Positions 35,036 through 44,682 of a stretch of 45,160 nucleotides of DNA are shown here, piece after piece. Position numbers and translations under genes: made by a program. The DNA comes from JAHEJB01 sp041748175 (GTDB lineage Bacteria > Bacteroidota > Rhodothermia > Rhodothermales > Rubricoccaceae), in NCBI GenBank assembly GCA_041748175.1, contig JBGTDU010000117.1, forward strand, positions 1-45,160. Direction: 5' to 3'. The notes below the pieces were generated by a model, which saw only the letters and a program-made list of their open reading frames with translations, was not told where the DNA came from and ran no database searches. Position 1 is the first letter of the stretch, and each line of letters starts with the position of its first letter.

Positions 35036-36361
35036 CTATTCGGCTTTGGCAACGTGGGGCGTCGGAATTTGCGAGGCGAGGCCGTCACCTGAAGCCGTCG
35101 AGAACTCCGCCCAAACCTCCTCCACGGCAGTCAGGAGGCGATCAAGATCCTCCGTCGTGTGGGTCGCCATCACGCTGATTCGGAAACGTTGGCGCGCCGG
35201 CGGGACCGCCGGGTATTCGAGATGGTTGATAAATATCCCGCGCCGATGGAAGGCATGCGCGGCCGCGCGGATATTCATTGCGAGAGGAACAGGTAACGGC
35301 AAGATCGCTGAGTCCTCCGTTGCGGGGAATCCAATGTTTCGAAGGCCGTTGGCCAGGTACTGGATATTTCTTTTTAGTTGAGCATGGATCTGGGGCTCGC
35401 TCTCCAAAAGATCCAGGCCCGCAAGCACAGCCGCTACGACGACAGGTGAGAGTGAGGCCGAGAAAATGTAGGCGCGGGAGAACATCCTGAGATAGTCGGC
35501 GACGGCCTTTGAGCACGACACAAATCCCCCGGAAACGCCAAACGCCTTCGAGAAAGTCCCGAGGGTGATTTCGACGTCTCCATGAACGCCGAATTTCTGT
35601 GCGGTCCCGGATCCGCCCGGCCCTGTGATACCCGTGCCGTGGGCATCGTCGAGAACCAGAATGGCGCGATACTTTTTGCAAAGTCGGACGACCTCGTCAA
35701 GCGGTACCACATCGCCATTCATCGAATAAACGCCCTCAACGCCCACAAAACGATCACCCTCGATATTCTGGACAGCGGCAAGATGAGCCTCCAGATCCGC
35801 AACATCATTATGGCGGAATGACGTGGTCGCATAGCCACCCAAGTCGACACCATCCGTGAACGACGCGTGGCTGTCCGCGTCGTAGATAATCGCATCTGTT
35901 TTCGTTGGAATGCAACTCATTAGCCCAACGTTGGCGCTGTAGCCACTGCCATACAAGACGGTGTCTTCCGTTCCTTCGTACGCGGCCAAACGAAGCTCAA
36001 GTTCGCGATGTAGTTTCGTATAGCCGTTCAGAAGTGGAGGCCCCCCGACGCCGACGCCGTACTCGTCAATTGCCTTCACCACACGCTTTTTCACGTAGGG
36101 GTGCACACCCAGCCCCAGGTAGCTGTTCGACCCGAACATTACCATCTCCTGTTCAAAACCACTGTGGTCGCGCACCCTCACAACGCGATCCATTGGCGAC
36201 GTAACTATGCGCAGGTGTAAACCGTCGAGGTTCTCATTTTTTAGATTCTCAAGCCAGGCGGAGAAAAACTTGGTCCGCGCGTCGAAACTGAGTTTACGAC
36301 CATGGACCAGAATGTCGCGGAGATTGAGGGACGTGTTGGTTTCTAGTAGCTCTTTTTTCAT
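35036..36361 (-). CDS. Alpha-oxoamine synthase (serine palmitoyltransferase / KBL-like)
   Basis: This 441-residue PLP enzyme has FGSNSYLGLGVHP near 77, GGPPLLNGYTKLHRELE near 109, DDAHGTGITG near 243, and the PLP lysine in LGTFSKAFGVSGGF near 273. The RAYIFSASLSP, GIFIN and MATHT segments resemble Bacteroidota serine palmitoyltransferases more than BioF. The product could be 3-ketosphinganine (from serine and palmitoyl-CoA) or another acyl-amino-ketone. No other sphingolipid or biotin gene is nearby. It lies downstream of a likely promoter (36420-36425). Confidence 0.85.
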   Translation of the reverse strand: MKKELLETNTSLNLRDILVHGRKLSFDARTKFFSAWLENLKNENLDGLHLRIVTSPMDRVVRVRDHSGFEQEMVMFGSNSYLGLGVHPYVKKRVVKAIDEYGVGVGGPPLLNGYTKLHRELELRLAAYEGTEDTVLYGSGYSANVGLMSCIPTKTDAIIYDADSHASFTDGVDLGGYATTSFRHNDVADLEAHLAAVQNIEGDRFVGVEGVYSMNGDVVPLDEVVRLCKKYRAILVLDDAHGTGITGPGGSGTAQKFGVHGDVEITLGTFSKAFGVSGGFVSCSKAVADYLRMFSRAYIFSASLSPVVVAAVLAGLDLLESEPQIHAQLKRNIQYLANGLRNIGFPATEDSAILPLPVPLAMNIRAAAHAFHRRGIFINHLEYPAVPPARQRFRISVMATHTTEDLDRLLTAVEEVWAEFSTASGDGLASQIPTPHVAKAE

Positions 36362-37145
36362 AGATGTAGCTCCAAGCTTTGGTGAGCGTTGCTAGCATTC
36401 AACCTGTTGGCGGGGACCAATTATAGTGCAAAATCGGAAACAAAGAAACTTGGCAGTGCGCATTAAATGGATTTTTGCGCAAGTGAAGTGTACCCTTCAA
36501 TATCCGACGGGTGAGATTATTCGATAGGAAAGTCCTCTGAGGCCAACCAATATGTAGTAGGGAATTACTGCGTCATTGTGCGACGCAATGCCGTGGTAGC
36601 GAACGATTGATGTCGCTCCTTGGCGCGATGGGCGAGTCCGCGCTCGAGTTTTCTCGAAACGTCCAGTTGAGCTGCCGCCCTTGCGCATGGCCCACTGATA
36701 TTTACTGTTGGTGAGCCTTGGTGGCACCTGCCGTGACAAATGCGCTGGGCCAACGCGACTCTCTGGGCATTTGACGATTCATGCGCGGCATGGGCTTTGA
36801 CGATGGTACGCGAACCCGCGTATTTCGTATAAATCGACCCCATTCCAGTGGACGCCCAGCACTTTTCTTCCCGCCAGACAAACGCAACGACACGGTTGGC
36901 TCGATCCGCCGAGCCTAGCCCGCTTGGCCTTGCGATGGTAAAAGTGGCGGGTGGAGACCGCGCAATTCTTGATGCCCTTCGCGGAATGGCTTGGAGGACG
37001 TACGTGGATGCAGATTGTCCGCACGGTCGAACCGAGGACGGGATGCACCTTTGGTGGGCGGAACGACTCGCATAACCTGTCGGGGACCGGTGGACCTTTC
37101 TTTCGATAAAACTGCGTTCGCGGGCTGGAACAGGTCGAGCGGAAA
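36362..37145. other. 784-bp stretch without a supported gene
   Basis: Both flanking genes are on the minus strand. Open frames here (such as 36779-37180 and 36497-36739 minus) have no recognised domain and look like chance. A minus-strand TATAAT lies at 36420-36425 and probably belongs to the oxoamine synthase promoter. The 36421-36480 part is AT-rich and the rest has ordinary composition. I see no tRNA, strong terminator or transposase remnant. An unrecognised small RNA or decayed gene remains possible. Confidence 0.5.
36420..36425 (-). promoter_or_regulatory. Likely -10 box of the oxoamine synthase gene
   Basis: Read on the minus strand this is a perfect TATAAT, preceded by an AT-rich stretch with TTTCTTTG about 16-20 bp upstream. 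It lies about 58 bp before the start codon at 36361, a suitable distance. Confidence 0.5.
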
Positions 37146-38255
37146 TTATTTCGGTGCCCTTGCCAGAAGTACGAGCGCAATCACGAAAAAAATGCCATGC
37201 GGAACCCAGGCGGCCGCTGCTGGCGGGATAGCCTCGGCATAGCCGAACGGTTCGGCGATCTTTTGCATGGCGAGATAGACAAACGCCACGAACAAGCCCA
37301 ACGCAAACTGAATGGCCTGCCCCCCGCGCCGCCGACGTGCAGCCAACGGAACACCGACGAGTACGAGGATCAGGTTGGCAAGGGGATACGCCAGCTTGCC
37401 GTGAAAATCCACCAACGGTCGTCCAATATGGCTCGCGCCAGCACGGCGAAGAGACTCGACGTAATCGCCTGCCTCGGAAATTGTCATTCGTTCAGCGTCG
37501 CGCTCGGTCCGCGCGATGTCTCGAGGGAAAACGCTAAGCGTCGAATCGAAGTTGGCCAGCGAGTCGATTCGTTCGCTACCATCCTGGAGAAATGTGCGGC
37601 GGATCGGAGAGTCGAACGTCCATTTTAGTGTGGTGTCGTTCCACGTCATCTCCTGCGCGTCGAGGCGGCTTTCGAGATATTCCGACCCCGTGCTTCCATC
37701 CGACGTATCGGCTTCGAAATCGAACAGACTCACGCGGAACGCTCGATTGAGGCCGGCATCGAAGAAGCCAACGGCGAGAACTGCGCCCGGCCCTGTCTGC
37801 CGGAAGATCTCGCTTGTCTGCGCCTCCTCCGTCGCGTCATTGAAATACCGTTGCTGGAAGTCGATAACGGTCCCGGTTGACTTTGGGACGACGAAGCCGT
37901 TGAAGAAGAGCATCCCGGCAGTGAAAGCCAATCCGGCCAGCACAAACGGGGCCATCAGCCGATAGAGCGAGACGCCGGACATCGTCATCGCGGTAAGCTG
38001 CATCGACTGCGACAGCCTCGAAACCGTATAAATGGCCGCCAGAAACAACGCGAGCGGGCTCGTGAGCCTGATGATCTCCGGGACGTAATTCAGGTAGTAT
38101 GTCCCGAACACTTGCCGAATCGTCGCACCGCGATCCATGAAATCGTCGATGTATTCAACGTAGTCCAGCACGACGAAGAACACGACCAAAAGGCCCATCA
38201 GCAGCCCCGATGCGGCGACGAAGCGACGAAGTATGTAGCGGTCGAACCTGGTCAA
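37146..38255 (-). CDS. LptF/LptG-family LPS export permease
   Basis: This 369-residue protein has six membrane helices, three at the N-terminus (LLMGLLVVFFVVLDYVEYI, ...) and three at the C-terminus, with a periplasmic beta-jellyroll between (about 120-260). The start FDRYILRRFVAAS and YVEYIDDFM are typical of the YjgP/YjgQ family. LptF and LptG form the inner-membrane part of the LPS transporter with LptB; whether this is F or G cannot be decided. LptD lies about 3.3 kb further right. Confidence 0.92.
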   Translation of the reverse strand: MTRFDRYILRRFVAASGLLMGLLVVFFVVLDYVEYIDDFMDRGATIRQVFGTYYLNYVPEIIRLTSPLALFLAAIYTVSRLSQSMQLTAMTMSGVSLYRLMAPFVLAGLAFTAGMLFFNGFVVPKSTGTVIDFQQRYFNDATEEAQTSEIFRQTGPGAVLAVGFFDAGLNRAFRVSLFDFEADTSDGSTGSEYLESRLDAQEMTWNDTTLKWTFDSPIRRTFLQDGSERIDSLANFDSTLSVFPRDIARTERDAERMTISEAGDYVESLRRAGASHIGRPLVDFHGKLAYPLANLILVLVGVPLAARRRRGGQAIQFALGLFVAFVYLAMQKIAEPFGYAEAIPPAAAAWVPHGIFFVIALVLLARAPK

Positions 38256-38392
38256 GAGATGGGCCGTGAAGGAGCCGAATTGCGCCCACGAAGAACAAGC
38301 GAGAATACGAACGATCCGTGCCCGGCAATGCCGGCCGTAGTAGCTTTCGGCTCCAGAAATAGCCGCTTATCGCTTCCCGAAGGTCGATCTCC

Positions 38393-39568
38393 ATGAAGGT
38401 TCACGAGTATCAGGCAAAAGAAATTCTAGGCCGGTACGGCGTTGCTGTGCAGCTTGGCGAGGTTGCAGAAACCGCGGACGAGGCCGTTTTAGCAGCCGAA
38501 CGCATGGCGGCCGACGGTGCTAGTCTGTTTGTCGTAAAGGCGCAGATCCATGCCGGTGGGCGGGGCAAGGGCGGTGGAGTGAAGCTGGCCCGCAGCATCC
38601 ACGAAGTGAAGGAGAAAGCGGAGGCTATTCTAGGGATGCAGCTTGTCACGCCGCAAACCGGGCCAGACGGCCAGAAAGTTCGCAGGATTCTCGTGACCGC
38701 GGCGGAAGACATCGCACATGAGTACTATGTCGGCGTCACGCTCGACCGGGCTCGTGGCCAGAACGTCATCATGGCATCCACCGAAGGCGGTGTGGAGATT
38801 GAGACGGTCGCCGAGGCGACGCCGGAGAAAATTGTAAAAGTGTACGTCGATCCCGCGGTCGGCCTTCGTCCGTTCCAGGCCGTGGAGATTGCCTCGCGCC
38901 TCGGTTTTGAAGGCTCGGCGTTCAAGGAAGCCGTCAGATTCGTCCAGGCGCTGTACAGGGCCTACGAAGAATCCGATGCCACGATTGCCGAAATAAACCC
39001 GCTCGTTCTCACGGAGGATGGCCGGGTCGTGGCGCTCGATGCAAAGATCAACCTCGACGACAACGCGATGTACCGGCACGCGGATCTTGCCGCGATGCGC
39101 GACGAGCACGAGGAGGATCCACTAGAGGTTGAGGCCGACAAGCACAACCTCAACTACATCAAGCTCGATGGCAACGTGGGCTGCATGGTTAATGGTGCCG
39201 GCCTGGCGATGGGAACCATGGACCTCATCAAGCTCGCGGGAGGCGAGCCTGCCAACTTCCTGGATGTGGGCGGAACCGCGAACGCGGAAACCGTGGAGGC
39301 TGGGTTCCGCATCATTCTCTCGGATCCCAATGTCGAGGCTATCCTTGTCAACATTTTCGGCGGCATTGTTCGCTGCGACCGTGTGGCACAGGGAATCGTG
39401 GACGCTGCAAAGAATGTTGAAATCAACATCCCCCTGATTGTACGCCTGCAAGGGACCAACGCCGAAGAAGGCATGGCCATCTTGCGCGAAAGCGATATCG
39501 AGCTTGAATCGGCCATTCTCCTCCAGGAAGCTGCCGACAAGGTGACGGCGGCGCTGCAACAACGGTAG
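38393..39568 (+). CDS. sucC: Succinyl-CoA synthetase beta subunit (ADP-forming)
   Basis: This 391-residue protein is close to E. coli SucC (388). The N-terminal ATP-grasp domain starts MKVHEYQAKEILGRYGV and contains VKAQIHAGGRGKGGGVKLA. The C-terminal CoA-ligase domain contains MVNGAGLAMGTMDLIKLAGGEPANFLDVGG and VNIFGGIVRCD. It makes ATP and succinate from succinyl-CoA in the TCA cycle. sucD is not adjacent. It is divergent from the lptF/G-type gene, with 137 bp between the starts. Confidence 0.97.
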   Translation: MKVHEYQAKEILGRYGVAVQLGEVAETADEAVLAAERMAADGASLFVVKAQIHAGGRGKGGGVKLARSIHEVKEKAEAILGMQLVTPQTGPDGQKVRRILVTAAEDIAHEYYVGVTLDRARGQNVIMASTEGGVEIETVAEATPEKIVKVYVDPAVGLRPFQAVEIASRLGFEGSAFKEAVRFVQALYRAYEESDATIAEINPLVLTEDGRVVALDAKINLDDNAMYRHADLAAMRDEHEEDPLEVEADKHNLNYIKLDGNVGCMVNGAGLAMGTMDLIKLAGGEPANFLDVGGTANAETVEAGFRIILSDPNVEAILVNIFGGIVRCDRVAQGIVDAAKNVEINIPLIVRLQGTNAEEGMAILRESDIELESAILLQEAADKVTAALQQR

Positions 39569-39596
39569 GGGCATCGCGCCTACGTCCATTGGCTAA

Positions 39597-40619
39597 ATGA
39601 CCGGTAACTCCGCTGGCATAGTTGTCGAAAACGTCGCGAAGCACTACGGCAAAATCTTGGCAGTAGATGGCGTCTCACTTGAGGTTGAGGCCGGTTCGTT
39701 TGTTTCGTTGCTTGGCCCGAGCGGTTGCGGCAAAACAACGCTTCTGCGGTTGATTGGTGGATTCGAGCAACCGGATTCTGGCCGAATTTCTATCGGCGGG
39801 TCGGATGTAACGACGAAGCCGCCGCAGGCTCGCCCGACAGCCATGGTCTTTCAGAGCTACGCTCTCTTTCCGACGATGACGGTAGGAAAAAATGTCGGCT
39901 ACGGCCTTTCGGTGCGTGGAGAAAAGCGAGCGGACGTCAACGCTCGCGTGGAACGTGCTCTCGAACGCGTCGATCTTGTGGGACTGGCAGATCGACCCGT
40001 TGGCGCGCTCTCGGGTGGGCAGCAGCAGCGCGTGGCTTTGGCGCGGGCGTTGGCTGTAGAGCCAGCTGTCATTCTCTTCGACGAGCCACTTTCGAATCTC
40101 GACCTCGCCCTTCGCGAAGCGACGCGGGCCGAACTGAAGGCTCTTCAAAAAGAACTGGGCACAACAAGCCTGTACGTCACACACGACCGGAGTGAGGCAC
40201 TCGCCCTGTCCGACCGAATTGCCGTAATGCGCGAGGGCCGCATCGTGGAAGTTGGTACTCCGGAAAAGCTGTATCAAGAACCCGACTCGGCCTATGTGGC
40301 CGGGTTTCTCGGAGGATCGAATGTGATCACCAACGCCAGCCTGGCCGAGCAGCTTTCGGGATCGGCGCCGCCCGACGGGAAGGTGCTCACGGTTCGTCCG
40401 GAAAGCCTGGAACCGCTGACTGAACGAACGGACGGATCCGTCCCCGCTCGATTCCTGAACCGGCAATACCTCGGCACCCATGCGGAGTGGGTGGTTGAGG
40501 CGGACGGCGTTGTGCTCCGCTTGTGGACGGCTCCTTCCCGCAGCATTCCGGAGCAGCTCTATTTGAGAGCGAGCCGCCACAGGTGGGTTCAAGCGGAATA
40601 CACAACGAGGCCTTCGTAA
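39597..40619 (+). CDS. ABC transporter ATP-binding protein (PotA/FbpC-like)
   Basis: This 340-residue protein has Walker A GPSGCGKTT near residues 40-48, signature LSGGQQQRVALARAL, Walker B VILFDEPLSNLD, and a C-terminal TOBE-type domain (about 245-335). It is of the class that powers import of polyamines, iron, sulfate or phosphonates. No permease or binding protein lies next to it, so the substrate is unknown. It starts 28 bp after sucC and is probably transcribed with it. Confidence 0.9.
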   Translation: MTGNSAGIVVENVAKHYGKILAVDGVSLEVEAGSFVSLLGPSGCGKTTLLRLIGGFEQPDSGRISIGGSDVTTKPPQARPTAMVFQSYALFPTMTVGKNVGYGLSVRGEKRADVNARVERALERVDLVGLADRPVGALSGGQQQRVALARALAVEPAVILFDEPLSNLDLALREATRAELKALQKELGTTSLYVTHDRSEALALSDRIAVMREGRIVEVGTPEKLYQEPDSAYVAGFLGGSNVITNASLAEQLSGSAPPDGKVLTVRPESLEPLTERTDGSVPARFLNRQYLGTHAEWVVEADGVVLRLWTAPSRSIPEQLYLRASRHRWVQAEYTTRPS

Positions 40620-40653
40620 CCTCCCGCTCCGGAATTCCGCCAAATTGACTCTC

Positions 40654-41064
40654 ATGGAATCAGCCTCTCAAAACGAGTACATCCTCCGCGACGGCCTCGA
40701 AGGTCTTACACCGTCGAGAATCGCGACGCTGTATCGGCGGGCACCGCTGCTCCGCCAGACCGATAACCCTGCCTTGCTGGAACAGGCCTATGAACGCTCG
40801 CAGCTCGCGCTGTCGGTCTGGCAGGGCTCACGGCTGGTGGGCGTCGCCCGCGTGCTGACGGACGGTGTGCAGACCTCCTATCTCTGTGACCTCGCGGTGG
40901 AACCCGACGTGCAGGGCAGTGGCGTCGGACGGATGCTTATTGACGAGGTTATGGAGCGGTGCAAAGGCACCGATCTTGTCCTTCGTGACTCGAACCTGTC
41001 CTCGGGTTTCTACGAACACCTCGGTTTCACCCACATCGACAACGGGTGGGTGAAGACAGCCTGA
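40654..41064 (+). CDS. GNAT-family N-acetyltransferase
   Basis: This 136-residue single GNAT domain has the acetyl-CoA loop VQGSGVGRMLIDEVMERC and the C-terminal FYEHLGFTHID. The preceding strand LCDLAVEPD is typical. The substrate is unknown. ATG 40654 is preferred; an in-frame TTG at 40645 is also possible. Confidence 0.9.
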   Translation: MESASQNEYILRDGLEGLTPSRIATLYRRAPLLRQTDNPALLEQAYERSQLALSVWQGSRLVGVARVLTDGVQTSYLCDLAVEPDVQGSGVGRMLIDEVMERCKGTDLVLRDSNLSSGFYEHLGFTHIDNGWVKTA

Positions 41065-41066
41065 GG

Positions 41067-41369
41067 TTAGGCTCCCGAGAGCTCCAGATGATCGGTAATC
41101 CGCTTGGCACCGGGCTGCTCGGCCACAAGTGATAGCACGTCCTCGCGCCTGGTGGCGTTTTCAACGGTTCCATAGACATCCACCGAACCATCGTGGACGT
41201 AAATGCTCAGTCCGCGGATTTTCAATGTGGAGCTTTCAACGGCTGCGCGGATCCGGCTGGTCAACGCCCTGTCGGTCGCGGTACGGACACGGCGCTCCTG
41301 AAGCGAATTCAGAAACGTGCGCAAGACGGGCGCAAGACTACTCGGAGCTTTCTGAGGAGTGGGCAACAA
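41067..41369 (-). CDS. BON-domain protein
   Basis: This 100-residue protein has a BON domain at about 33-98: ALTSRIRAAVESSTLKIRGLSIYV, then DGSVDVYGTVENATRREDVL and AKRITDHLEL, including the conserved glycine in VYGTV. BON domains usually bind phospholipid or the cell envelope. No signal peptide is evident at the chosen start, so export is uncertain. It ends 2 bp from the GNAT stop (convergent). Confidence 0.8.
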   Translation of the reverse strand: MLPTPQKAPSSLAPVLRTFLNSLQERRVRTATDRALTSRIRAAVESSTLKIRGLSIYVHDGSVDVYGTVENATRREDVLSLVAEQPGAKRITDHLELSGA

Positions 41370-41600
41370 AATCTGGGAGGCCGACGCAAAGATCAGCTTT
41401 CGGCTTTAACAAAGGATATACCTGATCCCAATTATACATCTCCCGTTGTGAATTGGGAGTGTAAATACGCGCTTCCGGTGCCTTGAAGGCCCACTGAAGC
41501 AAGGTCGCCAAGTTTTCAGAAGCATCGAGAGACGCACCAGGAGCACGAAAAGTAGACGTGGGTTTACATCTCGTACCGCAAAACAAGGGTTAGCGAGTGT

Positions 41601-44309
41601 TCAGAAGAGGTTGTCGAAGCGGTTCTGAACGTCGGAGCGCGGAAGATCGAGGCGCAACAGGTCTCGCAAATGACCACTCTTTACGTAGATGGAAAAGTTG
41701 AACGAGCTGTAGGTACCGAATGGAATCCAGTTAAACCGCATCTCCCAGCAGTGTAGGTCGCGCACGACGGAAAGGGAGGTTGTGGAGAGCTCTCCCAGCT
41801 CGAAATCGAAACCCGTGCGACCGGCGATCTTCCAGCGCGGCGTCAGAGAGAAATCGAACGACGAAACCGAGAGGATCGCGCTCGTCCGCGATTCCACCGA
41901 TCCGATCCGTGGCGTGTATCCGTAGGTAAAGTCTAGCGAGATCGACCACGGAATGTTGAAATCAACAACGCCATTTTGGGTAGTTGCCGCGCCCGGCAGC
42001 GATGGATCGTAGCCAAAAGGCGCTGAAGCGCCCGGCGGCAATACGGACGGACGGCCCCCCGAAGAAGATGACCGGAAGGACGCCCCGGTCGAGACGTTGA
42101 ACCGCGTGAGGCGAAGCAGACGGCCGGCTTCGCTGAGGTAGTAGTTGTCCGTCAGGGCACCCAGCGAATCAACCGCGTAGGGTGAAAAGTTGGCGTCCGC
42201 CCGCACGCGGTAGCGGCTGTGCTGGCTGGTCAGATCTATACTCACATCGGAGAGTGGGCGCAGGTCGGCGGCAAAGTCATACGCCGAGCGCATTCCCAGC
42301 GAAAAGAGTTGAACCGTGTTTCGCGTTTCCTCGCCCGTCGAATCCGTTTTGACGACCCGCGTCTGGAAGACATTCTGAAGGCTGAAGCCCAACCGCTGCG
42401 TCCTCCGGTTCGGAATACCTCCAATGATCGCGTACTCTATTTCCTGGCCTAATGTGTCCGTTACGGTACGGAAATAGTTAAAGGGAGCGCTCGAGTAGTC
42501 GGGTTCGTATGAGAAGCTCACTTGCGGCTGAACCGTATGCCGCAAGCCATCGAAGGGGCCGATGCGAACGGGGAAAATTCCGTAGAACTCCGTGTTGGCG
42601 CTGAGGCCAAGGTTAACCCGCCGGATCGCCGTGAATCCATTTTCCTGCAAGGTCACGATAGTCCCAGTGGAATCAAGTGACCGTCGATCGGAGCGGGTGA
42701 ACCAGTTTTCGGTGTAGTTGATCGAGGGCGACCAGTTCAGCCGGAAAGGTGACTGGACGGAAAACGATGCACTTACGGGGACAGAATGCCGTGCCTCTGG
42801 TGCAAAACGACTGGATATCCGGCCCGTCGCGCCCTCGTAATCCGTCTGGCTAAACAGGGCATCCACCCACGAGACATCCCCAAAGCCATTGGCGGAGAGG
42901 ACGGTGTCGGGGAGTGGCGTAAAATCAAAGGTGTTCGTTAGCGATCCTGCGTAGCTGATCCCAATCTTTTCAAACCAGGCCTCATTGCGCCCGGCAAGTG
43001 TCTGCCGACGGAGCGGGAAGCGGCGCTGCTGACTTAACGAAAACGATGGAAGCGTCAGGTTCGCCCCGCCGGTTGAGAGCTGCTGGGTGAGACGCGAATC
43101 GAGGGCAAGCGATCGACCGCCTCGCGGCCAGTTTTGGCGAAAAGAGATGGACGACGTGCTCGTTTGTGTGACCCTGTCGTCGAACTCGTTGGAGATAAAA
43201 CGTTGCGAGTTGGACGTCAGGTCAACCGACGCATTGAGGGACGTGTTGGGTGTAAAGGTTTGCGCGTGGCTCCAACGAATCCGGGCGTTATCTGCGACGG
43301 CGAAGTCCGGATCCTGACTCTCGCCGCTGCGAAGGCGCGCGTACGACAGATCCAGTGCGCCATCGAAGCCGTAGCGCCGCACGTAATTGAACCGCGTGTC
43401 AATCTGGTACGAGCCGAGCGTACCGAGCTTTCCTCGGACGAGTGCGTCAAAATGGTCGCTGACCGCCCAGTACCAGCCCACATTTTCGAGATAAAAACCG
43501 AAGGCACTTCGATCCTCGCCGTATGACACGGGCAGCGGTCCGCTCCTTCGTCCTTCGGCGGCAGGAAAGAACCCGAACGGCAGCCAAACGGGCATGGGGA
43601 TCCCTAGAATCGACAAGTGAACCGGCCCTGTATAAACCCACTTGCCGTCGACGATTTTCATCCGGCTCGCCTCCAGCGAGTAGTGGGGATGGTCCAGCTC
43701 GCAGGTGGTATAGGCGGCGTCTTGCGCGTAAATGATGTGGGCGTCGCGCTGCTTTATGATGCCTCCGAGGAGGAAGCCATCTTCGACCTGCGTTCGAGCC
43801 CCGACTACGCGTCCCCGCCGCGACTGCATGTTGTAGACGAACTCCCGGCCCGTGAAGGCCTCCGCTCCCTCCGCAAAGCGCGGGATTTCCGTCTGCGCAG
43901 AATCGCTCTCGGCGGGTGTGGCGCGAAGCTCCTGGCTCTTGAATCGTAGTTCAATCACGCCGGCTGTCAGCGTTGCTTCTCCATAGATCGCCGTCACATT
44001 TCCGTAGAGGTAGGCGCGGTCGTCGCTGGACGTGCCCCGGCCCTCGGTACTGTCGCGTGCCGCCGTCGAATCCGAAGGGGCAAAAACGATGCGGAGGGAA
44101 TCGCGGGCCGTATAGGTTACTGGTTGTTCGAGGCCGTCGGATGCTGCGGGTGCGGTAGCGCTCTGGTCAGAGTTGCTCGCCGTCGGCTCAACGAAAACAA
44201 GCGAATCAACGGCCACCGTCGAGTCTACTGGAACCGTTTGGGCCGAGGATCCCACCCTCCCCAAAAAGAGGACGAGCAGGACAACAAATCGGACAACGCG
44301 GGGGGACAC
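41601..44309 (-). CDS. lptD: LptD-like LPS-assembly outer membrane protein
   Basis: This 902-residue protein has a signal peptide (MSPRVVRFVVLLVLFLGRVG, cut near SSAQ). An OstA/LptA-like domain follows (about 95-200, with YLYGNVTAIYGEATLTAGVIEL). The rest is a long beta-barrel rich in alternating strands, ending in an aromatic C-terminus (NRFDNLF). The WLPFGFFPAAEGRRSGPL segment near 240 is typical of Bacteroidota LptD. It inserts LPS in the outer leaflet with LptE. It lies 70 bp downstream of ftsB on the same strand. Confidence 0.9.
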   Translation of the reverse strand: MSPRVVRFVVLLVLFLGRVGSSAQTVPVDSTVAVDSLVFVEPTASNSDQSATAPAASDGLEQPVTYTARDSLRIVFAPSDSTAARDSTEGRGTSSDDRAYLYGNVTAIYGEATLTAGVIELRFKSQELRATPAESDSAQTEIPRFAEGAEAFTGREFVYNMQSRRGRVVGARTQVEDGFLLGGIIKQRDAHIIYAQDAAYTTCELDHPHYSLEASRMKIVDGKWVYTGPVHLSILGIPMPVWLPFGFFPAAEGRRSGPLPVSYGEDRSAFGFYLENVGWYWAVSDHFDALVRGKLGTLGSYQIDTRFNYVRRYGFDGALDLSYARLRSGESQDPDFAVADNARIRWSHAQTFTPNTSLNASVDLTSNSQRFISNEFDDRVTQTSTSSISFRQNWPRGGRSLALDSRLTQQLSTGGANLTLPSFSLSQQRRFPLRRQTLAGRNEAWFEKIGISYAGSLTNTFDFTPLPDTVLSANGFGDVSWVDALFSQTDYEGATGRISSRFAPEARHSVPVSASFSVQSPFRLNWSPSINYTENWFTRSDRRSLDSTGTIVTLQENGFTAIRRVNLGLSANTEFYGIFPVRIGPFDGLRHTVQPQVSFSYEPDYSSAPFNYFRTVTDTLGQEIEYAIIGGIPNRRTQRLGFSLQNVFQTRVVKTDSTGEETRNTVQLFSLGMRSAYDFAADLRPLSDVSIDLTSQHSRYRVRADANFSPYAVDSLGALTDNYYLSEAGRLLRLTRFNVSTGASFRSSSSGGRPSVLPPGASAPFGYDPSLPGAATTQNGVVDFNIPWSISLDFTYGYTPRIGSVESRTSAILSVSSFDFSLTPRWKIAGRTGFDFELGELSTTSLSVVRDLHCWEMRFNWIPFGTYSSFNFSIYVKSGHLRDLLRLDLPRSDVQNRFDNLF

Positions 44310-44379
44310 CGAACGGAAGGCGGATAAGCCGAAAGATACCGTTCGCTTCGCCGCACAACGGCTGTACCAGGTTATCGAG

Positions 44380-44682
44380 TCAGTCGCCTTCTTCTACGCG
44401 GTAAACCGTTTCTCCGGGACGGCGCATCCCGTATTGCTCGCGCGCAATACGTTCCGTCATCTCATCCGAGAGCCCAGCATTGACTTGCTCGGCCAAGGCT
44501 ACGTTCTCGGCTTTCAACCGCTCATTCTCCAACGTAACCTGCCGAAGTTCTCGGTAATAACCGGCTCGACGGAGAAGGCTGTGGCTGTCGAAGAAAGCGA
44601 GCCATGCGATCAGGCCAACAAGGCCAACCAGCAACAGGCGACGTCGGATTCGCAGCCGCGTGAAAAACGACAAGAGAGCCAT
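44380..44682 (-). CDS. ftsB: FtsB/DivIC-family septum protein
   Basis: This 100-residue protein has one membrane helix (LLLVGLVGLIAWLAFF), a coiled-coil (YRELRQVTLENERLKAENVALAEQV), and the family's C-terminal EMTERIAREQYGMRRPGETVYRV. It acts in the FtsQLB divisome complex. ATG 44682 is chosen because codons further upstream read through the intergenic repeat. The short gap to lptD suggests an operon. Confidence 0.88.
   Translation of the reverse strand: MALLSFFTRLRIRRRLLLVGLVGLIAWLAFFDSHSLLRRAGYYRELRQVTLENERLKAENVALAEQVNAGLSDEMTERIAREQYGMRRPGETVYRVEEGD

Noticed and set aside
39597..40619. Assigning the ABC ATPase to a named transporter
   Set aside because: No permease or binding protein is adjacent, so naming a substrate would be a guess.
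41338..41586. 82-codon minus-strand frame between lptD and the BON gene
   Set aside because: No family features and it overlaps the BON gene start; probably chance.
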